Assembly (NCBI GenBank): GCA_964652155.1
Contig: CAZZBK010000142.1
Span: forward strand, 1-15,419
DNA: 15,419 nt
Reading direction: 5' to 3'
Source: CAZZBK01 sp964652155
GTDB taxonomy: Bacteria > Planctomycetota > Planctomycetia > Pirellulales > PNKZ01
A model generated the notes under the pieces. That model had not been told where the DNA came from, ran no database searches, and worked only from the letters and a program-made list of their open reading frames with translations. Shown here piece after piece: positions 1-6,366 of this stretch; position 1 is the first letter of the stretch; the number at the start of each line of letters is the position of its first letter. Made by a program: the position numbers and the translations under genes.

Positions 1-105
1 GAAGGTGCCCGAAGGGCGGATGAGGGAACGTCGAAGCGAACCATCGCTTCATGATACCCTCACCTGGCTCACTTCGTTCGCCATCCTCTCCCAGAGGGAG
101 AGGGG
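1..105. repeat. REP/MITE-like inverted repeat, copy A (left end cut by window)
   Basis: Two arms face each other. The left arm (1-26) matches 25 of 26 bases of 6237-6262. The right arm (57-105) begins CCCTCACC and ends in a CTCTCCCAGAGGGAGAG palindrome, as the second copy does at 6320-6366. The centre (27-56) is unrelated between copies. Conserved arms around a variable middle suggest a dispersed non-coding element. No transposase is present in either copy. Confidence 0.7.
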
Positions 106-350
106 TAAAACAGCGTTGCAGTTCTTCTGTGTCCCCATCAACGCGATTGAACGGAAACACGACTAGACGCCCCCAAAGAAAAGAGGCCGTGTCGTTCGCG
201 AATCACCCCCGCACCTCGGCCCTATCCCACACTGGGGAGAGTGAGCACAGTGTAAACCTCGGTGCGATTCCGCGAGCCTGACTTGCGTTCTCACTCGGTC
301 GCGTTGATACTCTGCAAAAGCTTGTTTGTCGCCGTGGAGATGAGCCGCTC
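106..350. other. Non-coding leader region upstream of comB
   Basis: I see no convincing gene here. The only plus-strand frame (from 51) runs through the repeat arm and has a low-complexity Ser/Pro/Arg-rich composition with no recognisable domain. The right part carries the candidate comB promoter and ribosome binding site. Confidence 0.5.
283..311 (+). promoter_or_regulatory. Candidate sigma-70-type promoter of comB
   Basis: TTGCGT (283-288) and GATACT (306-311) are separated by 17 bases and lie 40 bases before the comB start. The -10 matches 4 of 6 consensus positions and the -35 matches 3 of 6. This is pattern matching only. Confidence 0.35.
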
Positions 351-1115
351 ATGCGTAAGTGTCATGTGCATCTGTTGCCCGATCTGGTTGAGCCCACCGC
401 ATTAGCCGGCGCGGCGGTGGTTGTGATCGACGTGCTCCGCGCCACGACGACGATGGTGCATGCCCTGGTCGCCGGGGCCAAGCAGCTCATTTTGTGTGGC
501 GACATCGACGAGGCCCGGCAACTGCGCCAGAGCTGGCAGCATGGCTCGGCGCTGCTCGGCGGCGAACGGCAAGGCGTGAAGATCCCCGGCTTCGACCTGG
601 GCAACTCGCCGACCGAGTACACGAGCGAGAGCGTCGGCGGGCAGACGATCTTTTTCACCACGACCAACGGCACTCGGGCGATGCTCCGCTGCGTGCAGGC
701 TCAACTCGTCGTGGCGGGCGCGCTGGTAAACCGTCGCGCGGTGGTCGACAAGGTTGCGCCGTTCAACAATGTCCACTTGGTCTGCGCAGGCACGCATGGC
801 GTGATCTCGCTGGAAGACACGCTGCTGGCCGGCGGCATGGTCGCGGCGCTCGAAGCCCACGGCGAATGGGAGTTGAATGACGAGGCGGTGCTGGCCCGCA
901 GTTATTGGCAGCATATCCTGGACGAGGCGGGGGCCTCGGGCGGCGACCAAAAGGATGCGTTCTTCTCGATCTGGTCGGAGTTGGAAGAGTCGGCCGGCGG
1001 ACGCAACCTGATTGCCGAAGGGTTTCGCCGCGACATCATGACCTCGGCCTGGCTCGACGAGTTCTCGATCGTGCCGGTCTTCGACACCGTCAGTCGCTCG
1101 GTCACGATCGGTTAA
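351..1115 (+). CDS. comB: ComB-family 2-phosphosulfolactate phosphatase
   Basis: The protein has 254 residues, close to the usual ComB length. ComB hydrolyses 2-phosphosulfolactate to sulfolactate with Mg2+, a step of coenzyme M synthesis in methanogens; many bacteria carry homologues with unclear substrates. The visible family signatures are VVVIDVLRATTT (23-34, with Asp27 and Arg30), GGERQGVKIPGFDLGNSP (70-87), TTNGTRA (104-110) and CAGTHGVISLEDTLLAGG (145-162). There is no signal peptide, so it should be cytoplasmic. The ATG at 351 has a GGAG at 336-339, 11 bases upstream. No other coenzyme M gene is in the window, so the family is clear but the physiological substrate is not. It converges on the beta-propeller gene, with a palindrome between the two stop codons. 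Confidence 0.88.
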   Translation: MRKCHVHLLPDLVEPTALAGAAVVVIDVLRATTTMVHALVAGAKQLILCGDIDEARQLRQSWQHGSALLGGERQGVKIPGFDLGNSPTEYTSESVGGQTIFFTTTNGTRAMLRCVQAQLVVAGALVNRRAVVDKVAPFNNVHLVCAGTHGVISLEDTLLAGGMVAALEAHGEWELNDEAVLARSYWQHILDEAGASGGDQKDAFFSIWSELEESAGGRNLIAEGFRRDIMTSAWLDEFSIVPVFDTVSRSVTIG

Positions 1116-1137
1116 CTCGACCACGCTTTCGTTTCCA

Positions 1138-1194
1138 CCCCAAGCCGGCGACTCCGTCGCCGTTTGGTTCGGCGACCGAGCCGGCGACTTGGGG
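1138..1194. terminator. Compound palindrome between convergent genes (possible bidirectional terminator)
   Basis: CCCCAAG (1138-1144) pairs with CTTGGGG (1188-1194). Inside, CGGCGAC (1146-1152) and GTCGCCG (1156-1162) form a 7-bp stem with a 3-base loop. The motif GCCGGCGAC occurs directly repeated at both ends of the interior. No T-run follows on either strand, so a classical intrinsic terminator is not proven. The position between two facing stop codons fits termination. Confidence 0.45.
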
Positions 1195-1210
1195 TTGAAC
1201 GCTGGCCCGA

Positions 1211-2590
1211 TTACAGCGGGCGTTCTGACGCGGGGATGTGAATCACGGTCAGGCCGCAGCAGTCCCAAACTTTGGTGCCGCGGTTGACATTCCAGGTGAC
1301 GAACATCGTCTCACCCTTGTCGTCGAGAGCCAAGCCGTAGGTGCCTGACGGAACGCAGTTGACCTGCTGCTGAAAGGCGGGCGCGAGAAAAGCGATGACC
1401 TTGCGCTGCTTGGTCTGCGTGTCGTATTGCACGACGGGCGTGTGGTCGCGCTCGGCCCCACCGTGGGCGCCGGGGATGTAATACAGATAGCGGCCCGATG
1501 GGTCGGCCTTGATCGTGGCGATGTAGTGGTTCGAGGCCACCGACGAGGGCCCAAGCACCGAGACCTTTTCAGTCTTGCAGTCGAATGCAAAGATGGTCGA
1601 GGGGTTCATCGGGTTGCCTTGCGAGACCGAGTAGACGATGCCTTGGGGCGTCTCGTTGGTCGTGGCGCGGATGCCGATCTGGCCGGGGATTTCTTGCGGC
1701 GGCTGGCCGCTCGCGGCGTCGTAGCGCATCAGCGGGCTGTCTTGGTGCACGGGGGTGAAATAGACCCGACCGGTCGACGACGAGAGGATCATCGCCCGCG
1801 CGGGGCCATTGGGGCCCGAGTAGAGCAGCTTCTTGTTCTTCAAATCGTAGGCGAAGAACTGAATCCCCTCGGTCTTTTCGAGCGTGACGGACGGCGCGGT
1901 GCCGCCGTAGAAGATGAGCCGTTGGGGGTCGATCATGCCGTTGGGAATGGCGTGCTTCTTGACCGGTGCGTGGACGACACTCTCCATCGCGCCCGTGGCC
2001 GGGTTGCAGCGGAGGATCCAATCCCCTTCGTAGTGATACTGATCGGTGGTCACGCGCGGCGAGCCACGGTGCGTCGAGCAGTACAACCAGCCGTCGGCAG
2101 CCAGTTCGCTGCGGCTGTGAATTTTGCCCGGCACATAGTGCCCCTCGGGCATCTTGAGCGTCTGCTGAATGTCGAGCACCTTGCGGAGCACCTTGGTGGC
2201 CGGGTCATACTCGAAGACGAAGGCGTTCCCCTGCGGAGCGGCATGGTCGCCGATCGCCGAATAGTACTTGCCGTTGCTAAACGAGCTGTCCCCCCAAATC
2301 GACCACGGCGAGCCTTCGTAGGTTTGGCCCGGAAAGAACCGGAACTCGACTCGCGGGGCGGTCTTGGCGACCTTGACACCTTCCAAGAGCGACTCGGGCT
2401 TCTTGAGCAAGTCGGCACTCTCGATGGTCGCAACTTCCAGCCCCCCAGGGAGCGACGGCGCGATGAATGGCGCTTTGACCGGCTTCTTCGGCGCGGGCTT
2501 CTTAGGCACAGGCTTGTCGGCCGCTGCGAGCGGAGCGCCACACAAGCACAACGAGCACAGGCCAACGAAGAGCCAAGAGCAACGGGACAT
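1211..2590 (-). CDS. Secreted beta-propeller-like protein of unknown function
   Basis: The protein has 459 residues. An N-terminal signal peptide (about 1-24, cleavage near PLAA-ADK) is followed by a Lys/Pro-rich linker (26-41), so it is probably exported. There is no proper lipobox despite several cysteines in the signal. The body carries six similar segments near residues 127-140, 192-206, 246-258, 287-301, 334-347 and 386-400. Each has the form aromatic-x-Asp/Asn followed by a short turn and a strand (FEYDPATK, LRCNPATG, FAYDLKNK, MRYDAASG, FAFDCKTE, VQYDTQTK). This fits a six-bladed propeller. I do not recognise a precise family, and no catalytic residues are evident. The ATG at 2590 is preceded by an ACGAGG-like purine stretch. 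It is divergent from the TIM-barrel gene, which is also exported, so a shared periplasmic role is possible but unproven. Confidence 0.75.
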   Translation of the reverse strand: MSRCSWLFVGLCSLCLCGAPLAAADKPVPKKPAPKKPVKAPFIAPSLPGGLEVATIESADLLKKPESLLEGVKVAKTAPRVEFRFFPGQTYEGSPWSIWGDSSFSNGKYYSAIGDHAAPQGNAFVFEYDPATKVLRKVLDIQQTLKMPEGHYVPGKIHSRSELAADGWLYCSTHRGSPRVTTDQYHYEGDWILRCNPATGAMESVVHAPVKKHAIPNGMIDPQRLIFYGGTAPSVTLEKTEGIQFFAYDLKNKKLLYSGPNGPARAMILSSSTGRVYFTPVHQDSPLMRYDAASGQPPQEIPGQIGIRATTNETPQGIVYSVSQGNPMNPSTIFAFDCKTEKVSVLGPSSVASNHYIATIKADPSGRYLYYIPGAHGGAERDHTPVVQYDTQTKQRKVIAFLAPAFQQQVNCVPSGTYGLALDDKGETMFVTWNVNRGTKVWDCCGLTVIHIPASERPL

Positions 2591-2783
2591 GACAAAACCT
2601 CGTATCGGTGGGGCTAGGCGTGTGAGATGCCGGAAGGTGAAGCTCTATTATGCCCACTCAGAGGGTGAACGCAAACAATTGGGTCCGAGCGACCGTCCTT
2701 AGCCCCTAGAGGCTAGCTTTTCGGGGCCAGACGGGCTAGGCTCGTAACGCTGATTTAGCTCTTTTTTCTCGCGGTTGAACCCC
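2591..2783. promoter_or_regulatory. Divergent promoter region of two exported-protein genes
   Basis: These 193 bases separate divergent start codons, so promoters for both genes must lie here. TATTAT at 2646-2651 is the best -10-like hexamer on the plus strand, but no good -35 sits at the right distance. A small inverted repeat (TAGCC...GGCTA) begins near 2700. No gene is seen. Confidence 0.35.
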
Positions 2784-3734
2784 ATGAATCCTGCCCTCGA
2801 TCGTCGCGATTGGCTGCTCGCCGCCGGCAGCGTACTCGGATCCTCGGCCATGACCACGCCAGCTCTCTCGGCCGCGGCCACGCGCTCTGCCGCCGAACCG
2901 TTCGGATTCTGCCTCAACACGAGCACGATCCGGGGCCAAAGTCTGAGCATCGTCGACGAGGTCAAGCTCGCGGCCGAGGCCGGCTACTCGGCGATCGAGC
3001 CTTGGATTCGCGAACTCGACCAGTACGTTAAAGACGGTGGCTCGCTCGGCGATTTGCGAAAACGGATCGATGACTCCGGCCTGAAAGTCGTAAGCGCGAT
3101 CGGGTTCGCGGAATGGATTGTCGATGACGACGCGAAACGCGCCGCCGGCATGGAAGAAGCCCGCCGCAACTTCGACATGCTCGCGCAGCTCGGTGGCCAA
3201 CGCTTGGCCGCCCCGCCGGTCGGAGCCATTAAGACGGTCGGGCTCGACCTGACCAAAGCCGCGCAGCGTTATCGCGAGTTGTGCGAGTTGGGCAAAAAGT
3301 TCCAGGTCGTCCCGCAGGTCGAAGTCTGGGGCTTCTCGACCACGCTCGGCAAGATCAGCGAGTCGATGTTCGTCGCGCTCGAGAGTGGCCACCCGCAAGC
3401 CTGCTTGCTGCCGGACATCTATCACTTGCACAAAGGTGGCTCGAGCTTCGAGAGCCTGCGGTTGCTCAGCGGTCAGTGCATTCAAATCTTCCATGTGAAC
3501 GATTACCCGGCCGAGCCCCCGCGCGCCGAGATCACCGACGCGCATCGGGTCTACCCCGGCGACGGTGTTGCGCCGCTCAAGCAGGTTTATCGCACGCTGC
3601 GCGACATTGGCTTCAACGGCTATTTGTCGCTGGAGCTGTTTAATCGCGACTACTGGCAGCAAGACGCCCGGCAGGTGGTCAAGACCGGATTGAGCAAAAT
3701 GCGCGACTCGGTCCAGGCCGCGCTCGCCCCCTAG
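2784..3734 (+). CDS. Tat-exported sugar phosphate isomerase/epimerase-like TIM-barrel protein
   Basis: The protein has 316 residues from ATG 2784; a TTG at 2775 would add three. The N-terminus has a Tat-like motif, DRRDWLLAAG (6-15), followed by an alanine-rich hydrophobic stretch, as in many planctomycete exported sugar-active proteins. The rest fits the xylose isomerase-like TIM barrel (AP_endonuc_2 fold). Likely metal or substrate ligands at strand ends are Glu72 (AIEPW), Glu180 (QVEVWG), Asp211 and His214 (PDIYHLHKG), His237 and Asp240 (FHVNDYP), Arg255 (HRVYPGDG) and Glu284 (LSLELF). The active site therefore looks intact for a divalent-metal aldose-ketose isomerase or epimerase. The actual sugar cannot be read from the sequence. 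No strong ribosome binding site precedes either start. It converges on the pseudo-receiver gene. Confidence 0.85.
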   Translation: MNPALDRRDWLLAAGSVLGSSAMTTPALSAAATRSAAEPFGFCLNTSTIRGQSLSIVDEVKLAAEAGYSAIEPWIRELDQYVKDGGSLGDLRKRIDDSGLKVVSAIGFAEWIVDDDAKRAAGMEEARRNFDMLAQLGGQRLAAPPVGAIKTVGLDLTKAAQRYRELCELGKKFQVVPQVEVWGFSTTLGKISESMFVALESGHPQACLLPDIYHLHKGGSSFESLRLLSGQCIQIFHVNDYPAEPPRAEITDAHRVYPGDGVAPLKQVYRTLRDIGFNGYLSLELFNRDYWQQDARQVVKTGLSKMRDSVQAALAP

Positions 3735-3820
3735 CCGGCCTCTCTGGGACCGGTCCTTAATCGCTCGGACCGACCGGGCTCGTGCCGTTCACATCCGGTC
3801 CGAGACGGACCGGCTAGGGG
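3728..3820. terminator. Long palindrome containing both convergent stop codons
   Basis: CCCCTAGCCGG (3728-3738) and CCGGCTAGGGG (3810-3820) are a perfect 11-bp inverted pair. The TAG stop of the isomerase-like gene (3732-3734) and the TAG stop of the minus-strand gene (3814-3816) lie inside the arms. Within are a perfect palindrome GGACCGGTCC (3747-3756) and an 8-bp hairpin, CCGGTCCG-AGA-CGGACCGG (3795-3813). The motif GGACCG recurs throughout. Bidirectional termination is a reasonable inference, although no T-run is present. Confidence 0.5.
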
Positions 3821-4179
3821 CGTTCATCATGGCTGGCAGATTGTCGCAGCAGCTCGTCGAGTTGCGCATGAAACGCGCCGCGGCTGAGCACGAGGTCGCA
3901 CGGTGCCGACTGAGCCTGTTCGAGCAGCCCGGTCTGCACATGCGGCCCGAACGCCACAATGGACCGCGGCGGCAGGGCGAGTCCGCGCAGCTCCGCAACC
4001 AGCGCCACGATCTCCAGTCGCGGCGTGCTCAAGTCGATGACGACGAGTTGGGCTCCCGGGGCGTGCTCGATCAACCCAGCGGCACTGAGCACCGAGCGTG
4101 TCGCGATCTCCGTGCGTGCGCCGGCCGCCGAGAATTTTGATTGCAGCATCAGGTCGGCGCTGAACAGGATGGCAGGCAT
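3814..4179 (-). CDS. Degenerate response-regulator receiver-like protein
   Basis: The protein has 121 residues, the size of a lone receiver domain, with no output domain. The sequence alternates hydrophobic strands and helices as in CheY. Asp49 in VVIDLSTP sits where the phospho-acceptor Asp is followed by xxxP. The N-terminal acidic pair is reduced to one residue (FSAD, Asp9), and the conserved Lys-Pro near the last strand is replaced by LSRGAF (98-103). These losses suggest a pseudo-receiver that is not phosphorylated normally. It lies 58 bases downstream of the P-II gene on the same strand, so both are probably transcribed together. The gap is filled with heptamer repeats and gives no clear ribosome binding site for the ATG at 4179. 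The fold assignment is by eye; a lone unrelated alpha/beta protein is the alternative. Confidence 0.5.
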   Translation of the reverse strand: MPAILFSADLMLQSKFSAAGARTEIATRSVLSAAGLIEHAPGAQLVVIDLSTPRLEIVALVAELRGLALPPRSIVAFGPHVQTGLLEQAQSAPCDLVLSRGAFHAQLDELLRQSASHDERP

Positions 4180-4181
4180 GG

Positions 4182-4234
4182 AGAGACTGGAGCCTGGAGT
4201 AATGTGTAAGAACTGAAAACCGAAAACCGAAAAC
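4182..4234. repeat. Two adjacent heptanucleotide tracts
   Basis: Positions 4182-4202 read as three imperfect heptamers (AGAGACT, GGAGCCT, GGAGTAA). Positions 4214-4234 read as TGAAAAC, CGAAAAC, CGAAAAC. Together they fill almost the whole intercistronic space between the P-II stop and the next start codon. The 7-base period resembles the short tandemly repeated repetitive sequences known from cyanobacteria, but the units differ. Confidence 0.6.
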
Positions 4235-4237
4235 TCT

Positions 4238-4585
4238 CTAAACCGCCTCGGGCCCTTCCTTGCCATCGCTGATGCGGATGACCCGTTCCACGTCGAGCAC
4301 AAATAGCTTGCCGTCGCCAATGCTCCCGTGGGGGCCCGTGCGAGCGACCGATTCGATGGCGTGGATCGTGCGGTCAACGAAATCGTCGTTGACGAGAATT
4401 TCGAGTTCGACCTTGCGGAGCAGCGTGGTGTTGTTTTCGGCGTCACGAAACTTGGTCGTCTGGCCCCGCTGTCGCGCGTAACCGAGCGCGTCGCAGACGG
4501 TCATCCGCGTCACGTCGACGTGATCGAGCGCTTCTTGCACGGCGTCGAGTTTCAGGGGTTGGATCACACCCAAAATCAGTTTCAT
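4238..4585 (-). CDS. P-II family nitrogen signal protein with altered T-loop and B-loop
   Basis: The protein has 115 residues (typical 112), starting at ATG 4585; an adjacent ATG at 4588 would add one Met. P-II trimers bind ATP/ADP and 2-oxoglutarate and regulate ammonium transport and nitrogen assimilation. The family core is clear: MKLILGVIQPLKLDAVQEAL, the T-loop region GYARQRGQTTKFRDAENN (35-52), and the nucleotide-binding B-loop IGDGKLFVLDVERVIRI (89-105). Aligned to E. coli GlnB, the uridylylated Tyr51 is Asn51 and Tyr46 is Phe46. The B-loop carries three extra residues (TGPHGSIGDGK). Gln39 (ARQRG), important for 2-oxoglutarate and Mg-ATP binding, is kept. Control by uridylylation is therefore unlikely. 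No amtB or glnA gene is nearby, and the downstream partner is a pseudo-receiver. I give no glnB or glnK symbol because the subfamily cannot be fixed. Confidence 0.9.
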   Translation of the reverse strand: MKLILGVIQPLKLDAVQEALDHVDVTRMTVCDALGYARQRGQTTKFRDAENNTTLLRKVELEILVNDDFVDRTIHAIESVARTGPHGSIGDGKLFVLDVERVIRISDGKEGPEAV

Positions 4586-4588
4586 CAT

Positions 4589-4888
4589 CCACCGGTGGTG
4601 TTGGCCGCTCACCGCTGCTTCTGAGCCGGGGCCGTGAGTCCCCGGAAACGCTGCACAGTATAAACCATTTTTGCTGGTGCGATCGTCATTATCTGGGGGC
4701 GATCCCGCTGAGAATCGACTGTTTTCGACCCACGGGGACCCTTGCGAGCGGGTGAGGTGGTTCCGTAAACTGGTACGTTTGTGCCGGTGAGAAAGTTGCT
4801 CGGCGTGGCCCTGCTGCGCGCGACCCACTCGTTTCAGGCGACGGAGACGCTCCCGTCGCGATCGCCGGCGTTTGGCGGAGAAACTACT
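4589..4888. promoter_or_regulatory. Divergent regulatory region between P-II gene and purA
   Basis: About 300 bases separate the two start codons. On the minus strand a TATACT hexamer (4662 down to 4657) could be the P-II -10; no good -35 is seen. Between it and the P-II start, CCGGGG (4626-4631) and CCCCGG (4640-4645) form a 6-bp hairpin in the leader. On the plus strand, TTGCGA (4742-4747) and TAAACT (4766-4771), spaced 18 bases, could drive purA and would give a leader of roughly 110 bases. I see no sigma-54 promoter or recognisable riboswitch. Confidence 0.4.
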
Positions 4889-6187
4889 GTGCCAGGGACT
4901 TGCGTAATCGGTTTGCAATGGGGCGACGAAGCCAAGGGCAAGATCGTCGACCTGCTTACCGAGCGGCACGATGTCGTCGTCCGCTACCAAGGCGGGGCCA
5001 ACGCCGGTCATACCGTCGTCACCGGAGGCCAAACCTACAAACTCTCGCTGATCCCCAGCGGCATCCTGCGGCCCCAGGTCCAGTCGGTCATCACCGGCGG
5101 CGTGGTGCTCAACCCGCCCAGCCTGCTCGGCGAGATCGACGGACTCATCGCCCGCGGCGTCGAGGTGGGCAAGAACCTGATGATTAGCGACCGCGCGCAT
5201 GTGATCTTCCCCTGGCACTTGGAGGAAGATCGCCTGCAAGAGATGCGCAAGAACAAGCCGGGCGAGGCGATCGGCACCACGCAGCGCGGCATTGGCCCCT
5301 GCTACCGCGACAAGGTCGGCCGCTCACTCGCCTTCCGCTTGGGCGATTTGTATCGGCCCAACTTCAAGGAGCGGGTCGAGTGGGCCACGCGCGAGAAAAA
5401 TCGCCTCACCGCCGAGTTGGCCCTCGATAACGACGACAGCGTGTTCCAGCCACTCACGCCGCAGAAAGTGTACGAGGAGTACACCCGCTACGCCGAGCGG
5501 CTCCGCCCTTACGTGACCGACACGACCACCTATCTGCTCGACGCGCTCGAAGCCGGCAAACGGCTACTGTTTGAAGGCGCTCAAGGGGCGCTGCTCGACG
5601 TCGACCACGGCACCTATCCCTTTGTGACGAGCAGCAACAGCTCGGGCGTCGGCATCTCGAGCGGCTCGGGAGTGCCGGGCCGATACTTCGACAAGATCAT
5701 CGGCGTCGTCAAAGCGTACGGCACGCGCGTCGGCGGCGGGCCATTCCCGACCGAACAAGATAACCCCACCGGTCAGCATCTCCGCGATCGAGGCAACGAG
5801 TACGGCACGGTCACGCGTCGGCCGCGACGCTGCGGCTGGTTCGATGCCGTGGCCGCCCGCTACACGACGCGGCTCAGCGGTGTCGACGTGCTCGCGGTCA
5901 TGCTGCTCGACGTGCTCAGCGAACTCGACGAAATCAAAATTTGCACGGCCTACGAGATCAACGGCCAGCGGACGACCACCTTCCCCAGCCATGTCGACGA
6001 CCTGCGCGACGCCAAGCCGGTGTACGAATCGTTGCCGGGCTGGAAAAGCGACGTCACCGCGGTGCGGAAGATCGAAGACTTGCCCTCGGCCGCGCGTGAC
6101 TACCTGGCCAAGATCAGTCAGGTGCTCGGTCGAAGCGTCGAGATCGTCTCGGTCGGCCCCGACCGCGAACAAACGATGTTCAAATAG
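4889..6187 (+). CDS. purA: Adenylosuccinate synthetase
   Basis: PurA joins IMP and aspartate with GTP to make adenylosuccinate, the first committed step to AMP, in the cytoplasm. I chose the GTG at 4889 because GGCGGAG (4874-4880) lies 8 bases before it. The resulting 432 residues match the family length and put catalytic Asp13 (WGDEAKGK) and His41 (NAGHTVV) at their E. coli positions. Further upstream in-frame starts (GTG 4781) would add 36 residues of no family similarity. Other signatures are GTTQRGIGPCY, EGAQGALLDVDHGTYPFVTSSN, YGTRVGGGPFPTE and RRPRRCGWFD. The phosphate loop has Ala15 where Gly is usual (WGDEGKGK), a mild change. It is divergent from the P-II gene, so promoters of a nitrogen sensor and a nitrogen-consuming purine step share one region. 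Confidence 0.97.
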   Translation: MPGTCVIGLQWGDEAKGKIVDLLTERHDVVVRYQGGANAGHTVVTGGQTYKLSLIPSGILRPQVQSVITGGVVLNPPSLLGEIDGLIARGVEVGKNLMISDRAHVIFPWHLEEDRLQEMRKNKPGEAIGTTQRGIGPCYRDKVGRSLAFRLGDLYRPNFKERVEWATREKNRLTAELALDNDDSVFQPLTPQKVYEEYTRYAERLRPYVTDTTTYLLDALEAGKRLLFEGAQGALLDVDHGTYPFVTSSNSSGVGISSGSGVPGRYFDKIIGVVKAYGTRVGGGPFPTEQDNPTGQHLRDRGNEYGTVTRRPRRCGWFDAVAARYTTRLSGVDVLAVMLLDVLSELDEIKICTAYEINGQRTTTFPSHVDDLRDAKPVYESLPGWKSDVTAVRKIEDLPSAARDYLAKISQVLGRSVEIVSVGPDREQTMFK

Positions 6188-6224
6188 GGTTACGTTTCTC
6201 ATCAGGTGGACGGCCCACTCCCTG

Positions 6225-6366
6225 CTCCCTCTGGGAGAAGGTGCCTGAAGGGCGGATGAGGGGCCGCCGTGGCGCGAGGACGTAACGTACGATGGTTGCC
6301 GCTGTTGGACTGCGATCTCCCCTCACCCGGTTCGCTGCGCTCACCACCCTCTCCCAAAGGGAGAGG
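6225..6366. repeat. REP/MITE-like inverted repeat, copy B
   Basis: The left arm 6225-6262 starts CTCCCTCTGGGAG and ends GATGAGG. The right arm 6320-6366 starts CCCTCACCC and ends CTCTCCCAAAGGGAGAGG. The arms are imperfect reverse complements and both resemble copy A at 1-105. The variable interior (6263-6319) has no gene. Each arm tip can itself fold (CTCCCTCTGGGAG and CTCTCCCAAAGGGAGAG). It sits between purA and uppS and could also act as a terminator for purA. Confidence 0.75.

Noticed and set aside
51..281. 76-residue plus-strand frame in the left non-coding region
   Set aside because: It starts inside a repeat arm and has a Ser/Pro/Arg-rich random composition with no good ribosome binding site.
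402..1268. 288-residue minus-strand open frame over comB
   Set aside because: It is antisense to a gene with clear family motifs. Its composition is Arg/His/Asp-rich without domains, as expected for shadow frames in GC-rich DNA.
1427..2617. 396-residue plus-strand open frame over the propeller gene
   Set aside because: The opposite strand encodes a protein with a signal peptide and repeated blade motifs. This frame has none and is a shadow.
2772..2783. GGTTGAACCCC resembling a tRNA T-arm
   Set aside because: No acceptor, D or anticodon arm can be built upstream, and it sits at the start of a protein gene.
2736..3662. 308-residue minus-strand open frame over the TIM-barrel gene
   Set aside because: Shadow of a recognisable gene with intact metal-binding residues.
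4781..4888. 36-residue N-terminal extension of PurA
   Set aside because: No family similarity, and the GTG at 4889 has a good ribosome binding site and restores E. coli numbering of Asp13 and His41.
4586..5239. Upstream extension of the P-II frame across the divergent region and purA
   Set aside because: It runs antisense through purA. The P-II fold begins at MKLILGVIQP.
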